Virus record (IMG/VR): IMGVR_UViG_3300046001_001498
Span: 1-21,206 of that record
Source: a virus
DNA: 21,206 nt
Direction: 5' to 3' (one strand)
The notes beneath the pieces were generated by a model. The model did not search any database. It was not told where the DNA came from and saw only the letters and a list, made by a program, of their open reading frames with translations. This document shows positions 1-6,051 of the stretch, one piece after another; position 1 is the first letter of the stretch, and each line of letters opens with the position of its first letter. A program made the position numbers and the translations under genes.

Positions 1-579
1 ACTGAGTATGTGGTCCATGGCTAACTGCTCAGGAAATGGAGCTGGATGCTTTACGCCATTGAAGCTTGTCACATACTTCCAAATGTTATTTCTAGGCGAG
101 AATTCAGGAACTGGATTTTTGAGTTTGCCCGAAAAGTCTTTATGCCCAGCCCATTTATTTGGTTTATCACAAATCAGTTGCTTTGGAACGGAACCCTTTG
201 CAAACACAAACATAAACTCAAAGATTTGTGTATAACGATTGCCGTTGCGCTGGGCTGGATAAGCAGGGCTGTTCTTTTCATAAATCATGGTGTCATGTAG
301 TTTTAGCCCAAGCTCCTTGAAGAATAGGGCCTGCCTAAAGCTTGTTCCCGTCTCTGAGCCATCAATAGTTGCATCGCCAACTATCCACACCAAAATACCG
401 TCTTGGGCTAAAACTCTATAAAGCTCTCTAGCAATGCTTTCAAAGTCAAATTCATAACCGTCATAACTACGCAGATTGTCATAAGGCGGTGATGTCAGAA
501 CTAAATTGACAAGAGCATCTGGCATCTGTTTCATAGTTTCTAAGCAATTTTCGTTATGAATTTTGTTTAGCAATGTCAC
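1..579 (-). CDS. DNA methyltransferase (N4-cytosine / N6-adenine type), C-terminal part outside window
   Basis: Transfers a methyl group from S-adenosylmethionine to an exocyclic amino group of DNA; in phages this usually protects the genome from host restriction. 193 codons are visible. The catalytic motif IV TSPPY lies at residues 29-33, followed by DNLRSY and a second hydrophobic strand ending IVGDAT. TSPPY near the N-terminus is the motif order of the beta class (PF01555), in which the FxGxG cofactor motif comes late, so here it would lie beyond the left edge. The start is GTG at 577-579, overlapping the TGA of the metallophosphoesterase gene as GTGA, which indicates coupled translation. 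Methylated base and target site cannot be read from the sequence. Confidence 0.88.
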   Translation of the reverse strand, partial: MTLLNKIHNENCLETMKQMPDALVNLVLTSPPYDNLRSYDGYEFDFESIARELYRVLAQDGILVWIVGDATIDGSETGTSFRQALFFKELGLKLHDTMIYEKNSPAYPAQRNGNRYTQIFEFMFVFAKGSVPKQLICDKPNKWAGHKDFSGKLKNPVPEFSPRNNIWKYVTSFNGVKHPAPFPEQLAMDHILS

Positions 580-1721
580 AGCTTGTAAACCGTCCCTGTA
601 AAGTCCACGCCCTTTTCCAGCATGAGGACCCCCAGTCCTGGGACCGAATCTTCACCAGTGACCTTGCGCCACCAGCCAGATCCGTTGTCCATGGTCGGAG
701 CCATGACTAGGAAGCGTGATGTGCCGCGTGGTGTGCTGCCCATCTCTGTTACGCGTAGGTGATGCCAGTGACCGTGTATCAATACTGATGCGTCTGCAAC
801 TGGTTGCCTACCGAATGCCTGACCACGCCACCAGGTTGCCATTGCGTCTGGGCGCTTGGCTTGATGTCCGTGAGCAATACCAAGAATGTGAAAACCGTCA
901 CCGAATACATCCAGGGCCAGCGATTCATCATGCTCTTGAGGTTCGATGAACCGAATTTTGAGTCCCGCTTCTTGGCTAAGCCTAGCTAACTGACGGCCAA
1001 TGAAGATGCCCCAGTCGTCACTTGGCTTGCCAACTGCTTCACGGCCTACACGCCACTGACAGTGGTTGGAACCGACTGATGCGTAGGTTACATCTGGGAC
1101 CTTCTCTGCCAGCATCTTGATTGTCTGCCATGCGAATGTAGTGGCCAAATCCACCTGCTCCATGATGGACAAATCCGACGATTGGAGCTGTTGCATTGGT
1201 GCGGCGTTCTGAAAGTTTTCTACAGTGTCACCCAGGTCTGCAAAAATTACTTTTTCTGGTTTCTGTTCCTTCACCATCTGCATGAGGCGAGCCTGCATTA
1301 GCTCGACACGCTCAATCAGTGAAAGTGAGTTGCCACGGTAGTCAACTTTGCCAACCTGTAAGTCTGACCACATGACCACCATGCAGCGGGCTTCTGGTTT
1401 CTCTAGCTTGGCTGGCTTTGCTTTTTTCTTTGCTTCCTGTAGCAGCAGCGGAAGATTGAGGTTCGCAATCTTACGGCGGAAGTTGAAGCGGTAGGCAGTG
1501 AGCCACTCGCCGTCATACTTCTGCCAGCGTGAGGTGCGTGGTGTCCCGACAATCTCAATCTCGTTCGGGTCGAATCCTGCCTCGGCCAAGAATGTGTCAA
1601 AGTTTGGTTGGTCTGTATAGCCAGGTGTTGTGGCGATACCTTCAGTTCCATCGAATTCAATGCCTGGGCGAAAGTTCGCTGGGGCAACAACCCTGGAAGC
1701 TGGCTGAATGTTTTCTAGCAT
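576..1721 (-). CDS. Calcineurin-like metallophosphoesterase
   Basis: A 381-residue protein carrying the motif series of two-metal phosphoesterases: SDLQVGK, then GDTVEN, then GSNHCQ (in place of GNHD), then AHGHQ and finally HGHWHH. The first motif has D-x-Q where the classic family has D-x-H; from memory, actinophage members often show a Q here, so the enzyme may still be active. The N-terminal 110 residues have no motif I recognise. The substrate could be a nucleotide, nucleic acid or phosphoprotein; context (replication and recombination operon, next to a methyltransferase) suggests DNA or nucleotide metabolism. Its stop overlaps the methyltransferase start. ATG at 1721 is chosen because it follows the upstream gene by 9 bases. 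Confidence 0.85.
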   Translation of the reverse strand: MLENIQPASRVVAPANFRPGIEFDGTEGIATTPGYTDQPNFDTFLAEAGFDPNEIEIVGTPRTSRWQKYDGEWLTAYRFNFRRKIANLNLPLLLQEAKKKAKPAKLEKPEARCMVVMWSDLQVGKVDYRGNSLSLIERVELMQARLMQMVKEQKPEKVIFADLGDTVENFQNAAPMQQLQSSDLSIMEQVDLATTFAWQTIKMLAEKVPDVTYASVGSNHCQWRVGREAVGKPSDDWGIFIGRQLARLSQEAGLKIRFIEPQEHDESLALDVFGDGFHILGIAHGHQAKRPDAMATWWRGQAFGRQPVADASVLIHGHWHHLRVTEMGSTPRGTSRFLVMAPTMDNGSGWWRKVTGEDSVPGLGVLMLEKGVDFTGTVYKL

Positions 1722-1730
1722 GGTTCAAGC

Positions 1731-1958
1731 CTAACTTCTATAGCAAACGCAAATGCGGTTGCGGTGTTTGGTAATGGTGTGATCTGCCACGATAATTCCC
1801 CTATCCCGTAGCGCCGAACTAAGTGCATTGGATGTCCAGGTAGCGACATCTGCCACCGCATCTGTCAGTATCTGGCCGTCCTTCTCACCTAGGGTATCCA
1901 TAAGCTTGCGAACAGCACAAGCAGTGTTTTTCTTTTTTGGCTCAAGCCCCTCTAGCAT
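1731..1958 (-). CDS. Small helix-turn-helix-like protein
   Basis: A 75-residue basic protein. The central part (about 30-60) reads as helices around SNALSSALRDRG followed by TITKHRNRICVCY, a pattern seen in small actinophage helix-turn-helix proteins in which a recognition helix is followed by an HR..C.C ending. DNA binding is therefore plausible but not proven. ATG at 1958 is preceded by AAAGGAG about 10 bases upstream, a good ribosome binding site. It overlaps the preceding gene by 17 bases and sits directly before the metallophosphoesterase. It could be a regulator or a nuclease accessory protein. Confidence 0.7.
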   Translation of the reverse strand: MLEGLEPKKKNTACAVRKLMDTLGEKDGQILTDAVADVATWTSNALSSALRDRGIIVADHTITKHRNRICVCYRS

Positions 1959-2199
1959 TCTTCATTCTCTCCTTTAGCATTTTGACTGCATTGTCATAAC
2001 TGGCATCCAGTAGCTTCTTCAGCTCGTCCTCTGTGAATGCCGTTACATCTTTGACGACCAGCGACTTCAGGAACTCCAGTCCTGTAGCCCTGACGCCCAA
2101 CTGAATTCCAGCCTCAATTAGTTTCATTGAGATTGCCTCAAACTGGTCCTGATACTTCCATCCGTTTATCAAGTCATCTACATTCAGGTCATCGTTCAT
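1942..2199 (-). CDS. Hypothetical acidic helical protein
   Basis: 85 residues, strongly acidic at the N-terminus (MNDDLNVDDLI) and predicted almost entirely helical, with no membrane segment, cysteine pair or catalytic motif that I recognise. The ATG lies in an ATGA overlap with the upstream gene and the end overlaps the next gene by 17 bases, so it is embedded in the translationally coupled early operon. No function is proposed. Confidence 0.75.
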   Translation of the reverse strand: MNDDLNVDDLINGWKYQDQFEAISMKLIEAGIQLGVRATGLEFLKSLVVKDVTAFTEDELKKLLDASYDNAVKMLKERMKNARGA

Positions 2200-2447
2200 C
2201 GCACGCTCAAGTCATTCTCATCCGCCAACAGCCGCTGCACGACTGCGATTAGATGCTCGCTGTTAGCCGCACCGAATAGTGCGCGCTGCTCTAGGTATTC
2301 CGCCAAGTCCTCGCGGATGCAATCTAGATCGGCAGACCACACTAGGTTCTTATCCCTTAGTAGGGCTGCGGCCTGCCGAAAGTCAGTGTAGATACGCTCG
2401 TTGCGTATAAACTCTCGTTCCTCTTTTAGTTCTCTTTTGTTAGCCAT
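2196..2447 (-). CDS. Hypothetical charged helical protein
   Basis: 83 residues rich in Glu, Arg and Leu, starting MANKRELKEEREF and continuing in amphipathic helices; a short coiled coil in the first 25 residues is possible. No motif is recognised. ATG at 2447 lies inside the end of the metalloprotease gene (22-base overlap), with an AGGA about 10 bases upstream. It ends in an ATGA overlap with the following gene. Confidence 0.75.
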   Translation of the reverse strand: MANKRELKEEREFIRNERIYTDFRQAAALLRDKNLVWSADLDCIREDLAEYLEQRALFGAANSEHLIAVVQRLLADENDLSVR

Positions 2448-2767
2448 TTCAATAATCCTGGATTCTCTTTCATAATCATTAGTAAAGATGTTTCGTAGAT
2501 GCCGATGAAGTAGTGTTCCCAGTCCTCAAAAGATGCTTTGTCTTTTGGTCTGACTGGCAGTTCATAAACCATCCGCGCCGCGTGAAGAATCTCATGCAGC
2601 AGTGTCACTTTTTTCTTTGTAATGTGAAGCTCTGAGTCCACCACGATAATGTTTGCCTCATCGCGGGTATAGCCATAGTTCCCTTCCGCCAAGAAGGTGT
2701 CTTGCTTTTTAGTGCGCTCAAAGATGTCAAAGGTCTGAGCGCCTATCTTGACGGACTTTGGAATCAT
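2426..2767 (-). CDS. HExxH zinc metalloprotease-like protein (ImmA/IrrE-like)
   Basis: 113 residues. The zinc-protease signature HEILH is at residues 58-62 (His58 and His62 as metal ligands, Glu59 as general base) in a helix preceded by KVTLL. A later helix containing YETSLLMIMKENP (about 91-103) carries Glu92, a candidate third ligand. Size and layout resemble the compact gluzincin or ImmA/IrrE-like proteins of phages. ImmA proteins cleave phage repressors; here no repressor is visible, so the target is unknown and could be a host regulator. The start overlaps the stop of a 28-codon gene as ATGA, which fixes the start. Confidence 0.75.
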   Translation of the reverse strand: MIPKSVKIGAQTFDIFERTKKQDTFLAEGNYGYTRDEANIIVVDSELHITKKKVTLLHEILHAARMVYELPVRPKDKASFEDWEHYFIGIYETSLLMIMKENPGLLKWLTKEN

Positions 2768-2850
2768 TCTTCGTTAGCTCCCATTTTCAAAAGCATTATT
2801 GCTATCAATAAAGTATTTACGACTGACAGAATCATTATGAACTCAATCAT
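2764..2850 (-). CDS. 28-residue single-pass membrane microprotein
   Basis: A short open frame, MIEFIMILSVVNTLLIAIML followed by LKMGANEE. Residues 4-21 form one uninterrupted hydrophobic segment followed by Lys and an acidic tail, as in a single-span membrane peptide with a short charged C-terminus. Support for real coding: its ATG overlaps the stop of the upstream gene (8-base overlap), its TGA overlaps the ATG of the metalloprotease as ATGA, and a GAGG sits about 10 bases before the start. Without it, 75 bases of this otherwise gapless operon would be empty. Function unknown; inner-membrane location inferred. Confidence 0.65.
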   Translation of the reverse strand: MIEFIMILSVVNTLLIAIMLLKMGANEE

Positions 2851-3121
2851 CTTCGCCAACCTCGATTAGGCCAGCTACCAACTCGGCCAATTCGTTTTGA
2901 TTCATTGGCTCTTGTGCGTAAGGTATCTCCCACTCCCTAACTGGTTTGTTTAGGAATGTCAAAACGCTACGGTTACTTCTCGACTGCTCATCTTCCCATT
3001 CTTCAAGTCCAAGATAACCAGCTCGTCTGTCAATAAAAAAGAAACGATTTTGGTAGTTGACCTTGGCATAGGTTTGATACCAGTTGTTTATTTCTATCAA
3101 GACTTCAATGTCTTTAGTCAT
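2843..3121 (-). CDS. Hypothetical protein
   Basis: 92 residues with many aromatics (NNWYQTYAKVNYQNRFFFID, then GYLGLEEWEDE) and an acidic end VGEDD. The mix of aromatic strands and charged loops suggests a small globular fold; no family is recognised. The ATG lies within the last codons of the NrdH-like gene (8-base overlap) with GGAAG just upstream, and the stop overlaps the 28-codon membrane gene. Position between a redoxin and a membrane peptide says little about function. Confidence 0.75.
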   Translation of the reverse strand: MTKDIEVLIEINNWYQTYAKVNYQNRFFFIDRRAGYLGLEEWEDEQSRSNRSVLTFLNKPVREWEIPYAQEPMNQNELAELVAGLIEVGEDD

Positions 3122-3422
3122 CTTCCACTTCCTCTGCCACTTGCTTGATTGGTTCTAGTGGAACATTGATGCCGTGAGCGCGCTCTGACTTCAGGTGCAT
3201 CGCAAGGCTGTTGATCTTGTCCAACCGAAATCCACTCCAGCGGCGGTCATCTGTTTCGATAATCGGAGCCTGACTGAATCCCAGCTCCAAGAATCGCTTG
3301 ACTGCCTTCTGTGATTTGTTTAGCTGGCGCGTCTCAAACACGATGCCTCGCTTTGTAAACTCACGCTTGGTCTGGTTGCACTGCACGCAGTTTGGCAGTT
3401 CCCAGACGGTTATCTTCATCAT
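3114..3422 (-). CDS. NrdH-like glutaredoxin
   Basis: 102-residue thioredoxin-fold redoxin. The redox-active pair is CVQC (Cys12, Cys15), followed by TKREF; the cis-proline loop is QAP at 51-53 and the NrdH hallmark WSGFR is at 62-66. NrdH proteins pass electrons from thioredoxin reductase to class Ib ribonucleotide reductase, so this gene probably boosts dNTP supply during infection. No reductase subunit is in the window; it could serve a host enzyme or one encoded elsewhere. The family often reads WSGFRPD; here it is WSGFRLD. The C-terminal 25 residues extend beyond a minimal NrdH and end acidic. Start overlaps the upstream stop as TAATG. Confidence 0.9.
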   Translation of the reverse strand: MMKITVWELPNCVQCNQTKREFTKRGIVFETRQLNKSQKAVKRFLELGFSQAPIIETDDRRWSGFRLDKINSLAMHLKSERAHGINVPLEPIKQVAEEVEDD

Positions 3423-3682
3423 TAGAGCATGGCTCCTGTCCTGGATGTGATGGTCTTTTTGGACTCGCGGATTGCTTTGCGAGCGACCTCAAAGCCTACC
3501 TGCTGCGACTTAGTTAGCTCTGCTTTTTCGCCTGCTTCTATAACTTGAAAAGACATTAGACGGGCTGCATACTCAGCGCCCACCCGAATGCCCTGCTCGT
3601 AGGCTTTGTCCATCTGTTTTGGGAACAGCCAGTCAGCCACGTCATACCACCAGTCCTTGATGTCACCTTGTAAAGTTTTCAC
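3422..3682 (-). CDS. Hypothetical protein
   Basis: 86 residues, N-terminus rich in Trp and Asp (IKDWWYDVADWLFP), then a helical basic part ending TITSRTGAML. No domain is recognised. The start is GTG at 3680-3682, chosen because GAGAGGG lies 5 bases upstream; it overlaps the preceding gene by 20 bases. Its TAA overlaps the ATG of the NrdH-like gene (TAATG). Confidence 0.7.
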   Translation of the reverse strand: MKTLQGDIKDWWYDVADWLFPKQMDKAYEQGIRVGAEYAARLMSFQVIEAGEKAELTKSQQVGFEVARKAIRESKKTITSRTGAML

Positions 3683-3872
3683 TTATACCCTCTCTCATGT
3701 GATTTACAGCCGCACGAATTACTTCAGCGCTCGCTGGTAATCCGTTGTTCCATTCACGGTCTGCAAGTTGATCTAGCTCCTCTAGCACCGAATTCCAGCC
3801 CATGTCATAGCCAGCCTGGAACAGTGCGTCTGCGAAGAAGTCAAGTTGCCCCTTGATTTCATTTACTCTCAT
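3663..3872 (-). CDS. Hypothetical small acidic protein
   Basis: 69 residues starting MRVNEIKGQLDFFADALFQA. The frame is open further upstream to 4001, but that would overlap the RusA gene by 47 bases and run through a hairpin. The ATG at 3872 has GAAAGGA five bases upstream and is much the better start. The protein is acidic and helical; the segment DMGWNSVLEELDQLADREW resembles helical small phage proteins. No function is proposed. It is the first gene after a hairpin that may split the operon. Confidence 0.75.
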   Translation of the reverse strand: MRVNEIKGQLDFFADALFQAGYDMGWNSVLEELDQLADREWNNGLPASAEVIRAAVNHMREGISENFTR

Positions 3873-3877
3873 AACAG

Positions 3878-3884
3878 TCCTTTC
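3878..3884 (-). promoter_or_regulatory. Ribosome binding site that sets the start at 3872
   Basis: GAAAGGA on the minus strand, five bases before the ATG at 3870-3872. It decides between this start and an in-frame upstream start at 4001. Confidence 0.75.
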
Positions 3885-3902
3885 ATCTGTTGATACAAGT
3901 AA

Positions 3903-3923
3903 ACCCCACCACTGGGGCGGGGT
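3903..3923 (-). terminator. Hairpin between RusA and downstream genes: weak terminator or attenuator
   Basis: On the minus-strand RNA, ACCCCGCC pairs with GGUGGGGU around the five-base loop CCAGU, giving 8 pairs including one G-U. On the plus strand the same position would be an A-C mismatch, so the fold favours minus-strand RNA. The bases after it (TTACTTGTATC) are only partly T-rich, so termination would be leaky. It fills the only sizeable gap inside the early operon, which supports an attenuator or mRNA-stabilising or processing role. Confidence 0.5.
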
Positions 3924-3954
3924 CTCTCTTGTAAGCCGTGTCGTTATCAAAAAG

Positions 3955-4350
3955 TTATACAGGGATAATCCTGATAGTTGCGCCCATCTGCCTTTCGTCA
4001 TCGTAAAGCTTACGGGCCATGATTTCTACAACCTGAGAGTCATCTCCCCAAATCATGCCCGACTGACCAACGCCGTCTAAACAGCCCCGCAGGAGCTTAT
4101 CCAGATCGGGCGGGACGATTGGTAGCGCCCTATCTGCTACACGAACAGACTTGGGTCTAGGCAAATAGAAATCCACCTCAACCCTTACGGGGCCAAGATG
4201 GATGTTCTGGTTTGCATACGGTTGGCAAGCTTCTGCGATTGCAGCGCGCCATTTTTTGAGATTGACTGATTGTGCTTCGACCAGCCGCCCATGGTAAATG
4301 TTTTTGGAACCCTGTGGGGTTGGCCTGCCGAATACTTCTAGAACAATCAC
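3955..4350 (-). CDS. rusA: RusA-family Holliday junction resolvase
   Basis: 131 residues. RusA is a homodimeric, magnesium-dependent nuclease that cuts four-way DNA junctions symmetrically. The family signature is PPDLDK with Asp82 and Asp84, followed by RGCLDGV and the third acidic cluster WGDDSQV (Asp103/Asp104), matching the catalytic aspartates of E. coli RusA. The N-terminus FGRPTPQGSKNIYHGR is also family-typical (P-x-P-Q-R/G substrate loop). It would resolve recombination intermediates or debranch replicating DNA before packaging, in line with the exonuclease and annealing protein upstream. Start is GTG at 4350, ten bases after the previous stop. Confidence 0.93.
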   Translation of the reverse strand: MIVLEVFGRPTPQGSKNIYHGRLVEAQSVNLKKWRAAIAEACQPYANQNIHLGPVRVEVDFYLPRPKSVRVADRALPIVPPDLDKLLRGCLDGVGQSGMIWGDDSQVVEIMARKLYDDERQMGATIRIIPV

Positions 4351-4359
4351 CCATTAAGT

Positions 4360-4632
4360 CTAGAACGGAGAGTCAGACTTGATGATTGGGTTGTTCACAT
4401 GGATGGCAGCAGCCTGCTTTTCCTGGCCTGTTCTCTTGTCCTCGTAGTTCTCAATACGAACCGAAAGGTCGCCAACGATTTCTACTACATCGCCCTTCTG
4501 GAACTTCTGCTCTGTCCAGACTTTGTAATACTCGTCACGCATCTCACCCAGAACCTTGACTTGACCTTTGGCGGTGAAGCCCTTTGGGTTTGTGTAAACA
4601 ACTGTTGCGCCGCTGATTTTTACTTGTGCCAT
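4360..4632 (-). CDS. OB-fold single-stranded DNA-binding protein (SSB-like)
   Basis: 90 residues, almost all beta strand. The part KGDVVEIVGDLSVRIENYED followed by KRTGQEKQAAAIHVNNPII looks like strands 3-5 of an OB fold as in SSB proteins, where the G-D-L-x-R-x-Y strand binds DNA. The protein ends KSDSPF; an acidic tail ending in Pro-Phe is how bacterial SSBs recruit partner proteins. It is shorter than a cellular SSB and lacks the long linker. It would coat ssDNA during phage replication and recombination. AAAGGA lies 8 bases before the ATG, inside the end of the upstream gene. Confidence 0.7.
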   Translation of the reverse strand: MAQVKISGATVVYTNPKGFTAKGQVKVLGEMRDEYYKVWTEQKFQKGDVVEIVGDLSVRIENYEDKRTGQEKQAAAIHVNNPIIKSDSPF

Positions 4633-4636
4633 TTTC

Positions 4637-4900
4637 TTATCCTTTCACATGGCCTGAATTCACACAATCCAGCTTGCCACAAATTCTGTATCCTGGCAAG
4701 ACGGGATTGCCGTATTCGTCTATTGGTGTTGTCATGTCCTCTGCGAAGTGGCCGTGCCAGGGTAGGCACTTATGCTCTCCGTTTTGGACGGTGTTAGCTT
4801 TGCTGACCCTACAGCTCTCACAAAACATCCTTGCTTTGATCCGTTTGCGGTTGACCAAAAAGGTCGCACCACAGCGGTAGCAGTCAACAAATTCATCCAC
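4637..4900 (-). CDS. Zinc-ribbon / HNH-like small protein
   Basis: 87 residues with two zinc-binding clusters: CYRC (Cys7, Cys10) with CESC (Cys27, Cys30), then CLPWHGHF followed by CGKLDCVNSGH (Cys74, Cys79, His84). The C-terminal C-x4-C-V-N-x2-H resembles the zinc-anchored end of HNH nucleases, while the first half is a plain zinc ribbon. A family with TPID.G.PVLPG.R.CG..DCVN is, from memory, widespread in actinophages with no assigned role. It may bind or cut nucleic acid; no full H-N-H triad can be assigned. It lies between the replication initiator and the SSB-like gene. Confidence 0.75.
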   Translation of the reverse strand: MDEFVDCYRCGATFLVNRKRIKARMFCESCRVSKANTVQNGEHKCLPWHGHFAEDMTTPIDEYGNPVLPGYRICGKLDCVNSGHVKG

Positions 4901-4909
4901 ATGGTAAGC

Positions 4910-5695
4910 CTATCCTCCGACACAGAGAGAACACAATGCGAGATTCTTGCCGTGTCTGCATTTGGGTGGTGGCGCTGCCTGGCTCTTGAGTTTCTCCATC
5001 TCAGCCAGATACTGCTCAGTCGCACTAAGGTCCTTCGCTCGGCGCTCGCTACCGAATTCCTGTATCTGGTTATGCGTAGCTGCATCTTCCCAGGCGTCCT
5101 CGTTCAAAAAGGTTGCTGGAAGCTTGATAAATCCACGCCTAACTCTGTCTGAGCTTCTATAGGCAATTACACCAGCGATGATGTCCTCAAACGATGCTCT
5201 TGATAGGGCTGACCTAAAAGCCTTGAAGGCTGGTTTCTTTCCTTCCTTGCGTGGATACTCTTTCCAGAATTCATCAAACAATTTTTCCGACTGTATTCTC
5301 TGGTTATTCTTAATCTCTTGTTCTTCTATTGAATTATGTTCTTCTTTATGCCCTGTTTCACCGTGACGGGGTTTTGCCGTAACGGGGTTTTGGAACGGGT
5401 CTTGAGTTTTGAAGTCATAGTCAGCGAAAGTCCCATCCTCGTTATGGCCCTGTTCTGATGATCTAACGAGATAGCCAAATTTCTCAAGTTCTAAAATGGC
5501 GCTTTTTATGGTGTCTTGTCCAGTTCCATTCACCTTTGCCAATGACCGAATGCTCATTCGCCAGCCTGGTGTATGACTCATTATCTGAGCCAGTAAACCA
5601 ATAGCCTTCAAACTCAAGCGTGTATCCCGAACCCAGTCGTTAGGTATCTGGGTAAAGTGGTCGTCAAATGAATGGTGTCCCCTGATTAGTGGCAT
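4910..5695 (-). CDS. Phage replication initiator (winged-helix, O/DnaD-like)
   Basis: 261 residues. Residues 15-90 look like a winged helix: PNDWVRDTRLSLKAIGLLAQ, then SIRSLAKVNGTGQDTIKSAI and LEKFGYL. A low-complexity linker follows (about 95-135). Then FDEFWKEYPRKEGKKPAFKAF (about 140-160) starts the C-terminal domain common in phage replication and helicase-loader proteins. The extreme C-terminus CRHGKNLALCSLC is a probable small zinc site. The protein would bind the origin and load replication machinery. The gene contains two tandem iteron-like repeats and an AT-rich block in its linker, as in the lambda O gene. AGGAGG lies just before ATG 5695, overlapping the upstream stop. Confidence 0.78.
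   Translation of the reverse strand: MPLIRGHHSFDDHFTQIPNDWVRDTRLSLKAIGLLAQIMSHTPGWRMSIRSLAKVNGTGQDTIKSAILELEKFGYLVRSSEQGHNEDGTFADYDFKTQDPFQNPVTAKPRHGETGHKEEHNSIEEQEIKNNQRIQSEKLFDEFWKEYPRKEGKKPAFKAFRSALSRASFEDIIAGVIAYRSSDRVRRGFIKLPATFLNEDAWEDAATHNQIQEFGSERRAKDLSATEQYLAEMEKLKSQAAPPPKCRHGKNLALCSLCVGG
5281..5400. other. Putative replication origin inside the initiator gene
   Basis: Two 16-base tandem repeats (5361-5392), with a degenerate third copy just beyond, lie next to a 70-base AT-rich block (5281-5350, 20 G or C by count) in the linker of the initiator gene. Iterons beside an AT-rich unwinding region within the initiator gene is the layout of lambdoid origins. The assignment is inference from layout; no function is shown. 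Confidence 0.45.
5361..5392. repeat. Two tandem 16-bp iteron-like repeats
   Basis: CCGTGACGGGGTTTTG at 5361-5376 and CCGTAACGGGGTTTTG at 5377-5392 differ by one base. Each contains the interrupted palindrome CCGT-N-ACGG, a dyad suited to a dimeric binding protein. A partial third copy (AACGGGTCTTG) follows at 5394. Confidence 0.85.
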
Positions 5696-5703
5696 TGTTC
5701 CTC

Positions 5704-6051
5704 CTAGAACAATTTATGAATAGTTCTTGTTATTGCCTTCTTTGTGCCGTCTGGCATTAGCTGATACCACTCCCCATCACAGCGGTCATAGATTGGCTCC
5801 GAAAAGTCCTCCCAGGACTCTAGTTTGTGGGACCATCCTCTTGCTTCTGCTGCGACATCTGAGTTCGATTCCATGGCGGTGTTGTAGCTTTGGCAGACCC
5901 TAAGTAGGTTCTCGTATGTGTCAAGAACCTTGGAGCCGCCCATCCCGCGATTTTTCCGATGGTGAATAACAAGATCAGTAGTTTCGCCACAGTGAACGCA
6001 GTATGGGTCCCTTTTCTCAAGTTGTCCTCGCATGAATTTGTTTATGGTCAT
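5704..6051 (-). CDS. HNH endonuclease-like protein
   Basis: 115 residues. The HNH core begins CVHCG (Cys18, Cys21), then VIHHRKNRGMGGS (His30/His31 as the first catalytic His) and YENLLRVC (Asn48, Cys53). After Cys53 the family normally has a second zinc Cys then His or Asn (C-x2-C-H/N); here it reads CQSYN, with Tyr56 where the Cys is expected and Asn57 in the final position. The metal site may be weakened or the enzyme altered. It may nick or cut DNA during replication or recombination. Its position away from the packaging genes argues against the terminase-associated HNH. Start forms ATGA with the previous stop. Confidence 0.8.
   Translation of the reverse strand: MTINKFMRGQLEKRDPYCVHCGETTDLVIHHRKNRGMGGSKVLDTYENLLRVCQSYNTAMESNSDVAAEARGWSHKLESWEDFSEPIYDRCDGEWYQLMPDGTKKAITRTIHKLF

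Noticed and set aside
3873-4001. In-frame upstream extension of the gene at 3663-3872
   Set aside because: It would cross a stable hairpin and overlap the RusA gene by 47 bases, while the inner ATG has a well-placed GAAAGGA.
4399-5152. Several long open frames on the plus strand opposite the SSB-like, zinc-finger and initiator genes
   Set aside because: They lack ribosome binding sites, overlap well-supported minus-strand genes completely, and their translations have no recognisable pattern.
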